From Pseudomonadota bacterium (GTDB lineage: Bacteria; Myxococcota; Myxococcia; Myxococcales; Myxococcaceae): a stretch of 64,000 bases of DNA. Shown here in pieces: positions 60,310 to 64,000 of the stretch. The DNA lies in assembly GCA_023423535.1 (NCBI GenBank), contig JAFAFL010000057.1:97824-161823 (forward strand). Direction: 5' to 3'. Position numbers and translations under genes: made by a program. Position 1 is the first letter of the stretch; every line of letters begins with the position of its first letter. The notes beneath the pieces are model-generated. The model was not told where the DNA came from. It ran no database searches and was given only the letters and a program-made list of their open reading frames with translations.

Positions 60310-61029
60310 GTGGCGCTCAAGCGGCAGACAGTGGGCAAGGTGAAGGCGGCGGCAAAGAAGACGGCACCGAAGGCGGCGGCGAAGGGGAAGGGCACTTCCC
60401 GCGCTGTGGCCCCGGTGGAGGCGGAGGCGCGCCCGAAGCGGACCGGCAAGGCGATGGGACCGGTGGAGCGGATCGTCTCCATCCCCGAGGACGTGATCAT
60501 CGCCCCGCAGGCGGAGGCGCCGCGCGGGATGAGCGCCCTCGAGGGTTCGCAGAGAAAGCGCACCGCGCGCGAGATGGGCTGGCAGGAGTTCGACCGGCTG
60601 GTGCAGGGCATCGCCCGCGAGGTGCACAAGGGGTTCGCGCCGGACGCGGTGGTGGGCGTGGTGCACGGCGGCGTGTTCGTGGGCGGCGCCATCGCCTCGG
60701 CGCTCTCGCTGGAGTTCTTCCCGGTGCGTATCAGCCGGCGAAGCCGGGACAAGGCCTCCCGGGCCGGCGCGCCGGTGCTGCAGGGCGAGATGCCGAAGGA
60801 GCTCAAGGGCCGCCGGGTGCTGGTGGTGGACGACGTGGCCTCGTCCGGCGACACGCTGGAGCTCGCCAAGGCGCAGCTGGAGAAGGTGAAGGCGCAGGCG
60901 GTGGCCACCGCGTGCCTCGTGGTGAAGGAGGACGGCTACCGGCCCGACTACCTCGCGCTGCAGAGCGACGCGCTGGTCGTCTTCCCCTGGGACTACGAGC
61001 TGGAGCTGCCGCCCGGCTACGGCCGATGA
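60310..61029 (+). CDS. Phosphoribosyltransferase-domain protein with histone-H1-like N-terminal tail
   Basis: 239 residues. Residues about 85-239 are a type I phosphoribosyltransferase fold: FAPDAVVGVVHGGVFVGGAI, the PRPP loop RRVLVVDDVASSGDTLELAK and a hood with PDYLALQSDALVVFPWDYEL, close to xanthine/hypoxanthine-type PRTases (cf. Gpt-like bacterial and archaeal enzymes). The first 40 residues are Lys/Ala/Pro-rich (KVKAAAKKTAPKAAAKGKG), like the tails of histone H1 and of some bacterial H1-like proteins, which bind nucleic acid or polyphosphate. The fusion is unusual. GTG start; ATGA overlap with selB, so they are co-expressed. Substrate base unknown. Confidence 0.8.
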   Translation: MALKRQTVGKVKAAAKKTAPKAAAKGKGTSRAVAPVEAEARPKRTGKAMGPVERIVSIPEDVIIAPQAEAPRGMSALEGSQRKRTAREMGWQEFDRLVQGIAREVHKGFAPDAVVGVVHGGVFVGGAIASALSLEFFPVRISRRSRDKASRAGAPVLQGEMPKELKGRRVLVVDDVASSGDTLELAKAQLEKVKAQAVATACLVVKEDGYRPDYLALQSDALVVFPWDYELELPPGYGR

Positions 61030-62948
61030 TCCTCGGGACCGCCGGACACATCGACCACGGCAAGACCTCCCTGGTGAAGGCGCTCACCGGGGTGGACACC
61101 GACCGGCTCGCCGAGGAGAAGCGGCGCGGCATCACCATCGAGCTCGGCTTCGCGCACCTCACGCTCGACGACGGGACGGTGGCGGGCATCGTGGACGTGC
61201 CCGGCCACGAGCGCTTCGTGCGCGCCATGGCCGCCGGCGCGGGCGGGGTGGACCTCGCCATCCTCGTCGTCGCCGCGGACGAAGGGGTGATGCCGCAGAC
61301 CCGCGAGCACCTCGACATCTGCCGGCTGCTCGGCGTCTCGCGCGGGGTGGTGGCGTTGACGAAGAGCGACCTGCTCGCGGACCTCGGCGCGGACTGGCTG
61401 GACCTGCTGAAGGCGGACATCGCCGCGCTGTGCGACGGGACCTTTCTCGAGGGCGCCGACGTCGTCCCGGTCAGCGCCCGCACCGGCGAGGGCATCCCGA
61501 AGCTGAAGGCCGCGCTCACCGCGCTGGCGAAGGCGCTGCCGCAGCGGCCCTCCGAAGGCCCGGTGTTTCTCCCCGTCGACCGCACCTTCTCGCTGAAGGG
61601 CTTCGGCACCGTCGTCACCGGCACGCTGCTCTCGGGGCAGCTGGCGGTGGAGGAGGCGGTGTCGCTGTTGCCCGGGCTGGAAGGTCCCCTGCGCGTGCGC
61701 GGGCTGCAGGCCTACGGCAAGTCGGTGGGGCAGCTCTCCGCGGGCATGCGCGCGGCGGTGAACCTCGCGGACGTGGAGGTGGAGGCGGTCTCGCGCGGGA
61801 TGGTGCTCACCCGGCACGCGGAGCTCGCGCCCACCCGCATGCTGGATGTGGAGCTGACCCTCCTCCCCGCCGCCGAGGCGCCGCTGCCGCGCCGCAGAAA
61901 GCTGCTCCTGCACCTCGGCACCGCGCAGACGGAGTGCACGGTGGCGCTGCTGGAGGGCGACGAGCTGCGGCCGGGCGAGACGATGCTCGCGCAGCTGCGG
62001 CTCTCCGAGGACGTGGCCGCGCTCGCCGGACAGCGGTTCATCCTCCGCGGCTCCAACGCGCTGCCGGGGCGCGGCGCAACGGTGGCGGGCGGACGGGTGC
62101 TCGCGCAGAGCGGGTCGCGCAGGCGGCGCGCGCAGGTGGACCTCCTCCGGCCGCTGCTGGAGGGCGAGCTCGGCGACAGGCTCTCCTTCCTCCTGCGGCA
62201 GGCGGGCTACGGCGGGCTGACCTTCCGCGAGCTGTGCGCGCGCGCGGCGGTGGGACCGAAGGCGGCGGAGCGCGCGCTGGGCCTGCTCTCCACCAAGGGG
62301 CAGGCGGTGCTGGTGGACCGCGAGAAGCGGCTCTACCTCTCCGGCGACGTGCTCTCCGCGCTGCAGCGCCGCGCCCTCGTGCTGCTGGAGAGCTTCCACG
62401 CCCGCGAGCGGCTGCGCGAGGGCATGGGCAAAGAGGAGCTCCGCCAGCGGCTCTCGCCGGACCTCGAGCCGCGGGTCTTCGCGCGGGTCGTCTCCGCGCT
62501 GCTGGAGGCGAAGAAGCTCGAGGCGGTCCCCGGTGAGGATCTGCTTCGGCTGCCGGGACGCAGCCCCTCGCTCGACGCGGCGATGGCGCAGGCCCGCGCG
62601 CACATCCTCGGCGCGCTGGACGGCAGCGGCCTTGCCCCGCCGCGCGTGGACGAGCTGGCGCAGGGCGCGAAGGTTCCCGCGGCGAAGGCGCTGGAGCTGC
62701 TCCGGGTGCTCGCCGGCGAGGGCTTGGCGGTGAAGGTCTCCGAGGACCTCTACTTCAGCCCCCGCGCCCTGGAGGGCCTCAAGGAGCGCCTGGTGGCCCA
62801 CCTGAAGGCACACGGGGAGATCACCACCCAGGCGTTCAAGGACCTCGTGGGCCAGAGCCGCAAGTTCGTCATCCCGCTCTCCGAGCACTTCGACCGCGAG
62901 CGGGTGACCCTGCGCGTGGGCGACAAGCGGGTGCTGAGGCGGGGATGA
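61026..62948 (+). CDS. selB: Selenocysteine-specific translation elongation factor
   Basis: 640 residues. The GTPase domain has MILGTAGHIDHGKTSLVKAL, the switch region EKRRGITIELGFAHL, DVPGHERFVRAMAAG and the TKSD specificity loop. Domains II and III follow (DRTFSLKGFGTVVTGTLLSG), then from about residue 380 the four winged-helix domains of SelB (TFRELCARAAVGPKAAERAL; TTQAFKDLVGQSRKFVIPLS), the last of which reads the SECIS hairpin. SelB brings selenocysteyl-tRNA to UGA codons. The N-terminal GHIDHGKTSL and the FKDLVGQSRKFVIPLSEHFD end are diagnostic. ATGA overlaps on both sides (phosphoribosyltransferase before, sensor after). selA, selD and the tRNA-Sec gene are not in the window. Confidence 0.95.
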   Translation: MILGTAGHIDHGKTSLVKALTGVDTDRLAEEKRRGITIELGFAHLTLDDGTVAGIVDVPGHERFVRAMAAGAGGVDLAILVVAADEGVMPQTREHLDICRLLGVSRGVVALTKSDLLADLGADWLDLLKADIAALCDGTFLEGADVVPVSARTGEGIPKLKAALTALAKALPQRPSEGPVFLPVDRTFSLKGFGTVVTGTLLSGQLAVEEAVSLLPGLEGPLRVRGLQAYGKSVGQLSAGMRAAVNLADVEVEAVSRGMVLTRHAELAPTRMLDVELTLLPAAEAPLPRRRKLLLHLGTAQTECTVALLEGDELRPGETMLAQLRLSEDVAALAGQRFILRGSNALPGRGATVAGGRVLAQSGSRRRRAQVDLLRPLLEGELGDRLSFLLRQAGYGGLTFRELCARAAVGPKAAERALGLLSTKGQAVLVDREKRLYLSGDVLSALQRRALVLLESFHARERLREGMGKEELRQRLSPDLEPRVFARVVSALLEAKKLEAVPGEDLLRLPGRSPSLDAAMAQARAHILGALDGSGLAPPRVDELAQGAKVPAAKALELLRVLAGEGLAVKVSEDLYFSPRALEGLKERLVAHLKAHGEITTQAFKDLVGQSRKFVIPLSEHFDRERVTLRVGDKRVLRRG

Positions 62949-64000
62949 ACCCGGAGCGCGTGTGGACGGAGGCCGAGGTCCGCGCGCTCGTGGAGACGCT
63001 GGAGGCCCCCATGAGCGCGGTCCGCGGCGACCGCATCGTGGCCACCAACCGCGCCTACAGGGCCCTGGTGGGGATGACCGCCGAGGAGCTCCAGGGCCGA
63101 AGCTGGCTCTCCTTCCTGCCGCCGGAGGAGCGCCAGCGGCTCGAGCAGCGGATCCGCGTCCGCGCCGCCGAGGGCCCGGGCGCGGGCGAGACCCTGCCGG
63201 TGCTGGTGTTCGGCGCCGGCGGGCGGCGGGTGCACATGCTCATCCGCAGCACCTTTCTGCGCGCGGAGGGCGGCGGCCTCATCGCGGTGGCGGTGTGCCT
63301 CGAGCAGACGGAGGCCCAGCGCGCGCAGGAGCTCTACGAGCTGCTGGCGGCGGTGGCGGCGACCGCGGTGGCCGAGCGCTCGGAAGGGGCGGCGCGGAGC
63401 GCGCTGGTGCGCGGCCTCAGGGAGGCGGGGCTGCGGCCGGCCTTTCTCACCCCCGGAGACAGCGGGTGGGACGCCGCCGCGCGCGAGGCGGTGGAGACCC
63501 TGCGGCCCATCTACTTCGGCGCCCAGTCCGGTCTCCCCGAGGGCGTGATGCTCCCGCTCTCCGGCGCGCCTGGGCCGCAGAGCCCACCGAGCGCGCTGGG
63601 ACCGCTGGTGATGCGGCTGTCGGGGCCGGGCCTCTCCTCCCAGAGCGCGCCCACCTTCGGGCTGTTTGCGCGGCTGTGGGCCTCCGCGCTGGGCCGGGCC
63701 CGGCTCATCGACGAGCTCGAGCGGAAGGACCTCGAGACGCGGCGCGCGCTGGCCGACACCCAGGTGCTGCTGGAGCTGGCGCGCACCACCAGCGGCACCC
63801 TCGAGCTGCGCGCCATCCTCGACGTGGCGAGCGACTTCCTCGTCCGCCTGCTCGACCTGTCGAACTGCTTCGTCCTCCTCTACGACGCGCGCGCGAGGGT
63901 CCTGCGCGGCGCCGCCGCCTCCGCCGCCCACCGCGAGTTCTTCCGCAGCGTGGAGCTCGACGTGGACGGCCCGGGCGTGGCGGCGACCGCGGCCCGCGAG
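62945..64000 (+). CDS. PAS-GAF sensor protein, N-terminal part (cut by the window end)
   Basis: 352 residues are visible. A PAS domain (about 5-125) has MSAVRGDRIVATNRAYRALV and GMTAEELQGRSWLSFLPPEE. Residues 130-260 form a GAF-like or degenerate sensory domain. A helical linker (LIDELERKDLETRRALADTQ) leads to a second GAF domain beginning LELARTTSGTLELRAILDVA, of which FVLLYDARARVLRGAAASAA is present at the edge. No signal peptide or membrane helix. The output (histidine kinase, sigma-54 activator or GGDEF) lies beyond 64000. ATG overlaps the selB stop. Confidence 0.85.
   Translation, partial: MNPERVWTEAEVRALVETLEAPMSAVRGDRIVATNRAYRALVGMTAEELQGRSWLSFLPPEERQRLEQRIRVRAAEGPGAGETLPVLVFGAGGRRVHMLIRSTFLRAEGGGLIAVAVCLEQTEAQRAQELYELLAAVAATAVAERSEGAARSALVRGLREAGLRPAFLTPGDSGWDAAAREAVETLRPIYFGAQSGLPEGVMLPLSGAPGPQSPPSALGPLVMRLSGPGLSSQSAPTFGLFARLWASALGRARLIDELERKDLETRRALADTQVLLELARTTSGTLELRAILDVASDFLVRLLDLSNCFVLLYDARARVLRGAAASAAHREFFRSVELDVDGPGVAATAARE

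Overview
High-GC bacterial chromosome, most likely a myxobacterium (phylum Myxococcota). The pointers are the strongly G/C-biased third codon positions, several cysteine-rich lipoproteins with Asp-Ala-Gly-rich linkers, LruC-type and HYDIN/anchor-D-type surface proteins, a polysaccharide locus with a BY-kinase, and housekeeping blocks (lptCAB-rpoN-hpf-ptsN, astB, selB) typical of that group. Genus cannot be fixed from the sequence alone. Genes are tightly packed, many with ATGA or GTGA stop/start overlaps. No stretch longer than about 260 bases lacks a gene. No tRNA, rRNA, CRISPR array, insertion sequence or phage gene was seen.

Region 1 (1-19.7 kb) is a Wzx/Wzy-type surface polysaccharide locus. 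Three leftward genes (a cut-off GT2 transferase, a Wzx flippase, a GT4 transferase) diverge from a rightward run: a Wzy-like membrane protein, a GT4 transferase, a lipoprotein with a degenerate VWA domain, an AsnB-type amidotransferase, another GT4, a transglutaminase-like membrane protein, a WecA-type initiating sugar-phosphate transferase and an NTP_transf_5 protein. Beyond a convergent hairpin lie a leftward LruC surface protein with a small lipoprotein, and a BY-kinase/chain-length regulator. A second, apparently inactive NTP_transf_5 paralogue follows. Together these can build, flip, polymerise and length-control an undecaprenyl-linked glycan; no outer-membrane exporter (Wza) is present here.

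Region 2 (19.8-33.9 kb) is mixed: a DUF2254 membrane protein, an MgtE magnesium transporter, an AbiEi/AbiEii-like toxin-antitoxin pair whose nucleotidyltransferase is frameshifted and which has an AT-rich repeat-bearing operator, a DprE1/DprE2-like epimerase pair, an O-antigen-ligase/TPR fusion, an ABC-2 exporter, N-succinylarginine dihydrolase and an LpxL-type acyltransferase.

Region 3 (33.9-43.5 kb) is the conserved lptC-lptA-lptB-rpoN-hpf-(inverted histidine kinase)-ptsN block plus an unknown gene and a Gcr-type 'site-specific recombinase' membrane protein.

Region 4 (43.6-46.0 kb) is the most intriguing part: a three-gene overlapping operon encoding an OLD/AAA_21-like ATPase, a PIN-like nuclease and a small RNA ligase. 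It looks like a defence or RNA cut-and-seal module that I cannot match to a named system.

Region 5 (46.0-64.0 kb) is mostly housekeeping and envelope genes: a JmjC-type oxygenase, D-aminoacyl-tRNA deacylase, MtfA peptidase, a peptide ABC importer without its ATPases, DacB with a long C-terminal extension, SSB, two cysteine-rich lipoproteins, Hsp33, leucine-type dehydrogenase, a phosphoribosyltransferase with a histone-H1-like tail, SelB, and a PAS/GAF sensor cut off by the window end.
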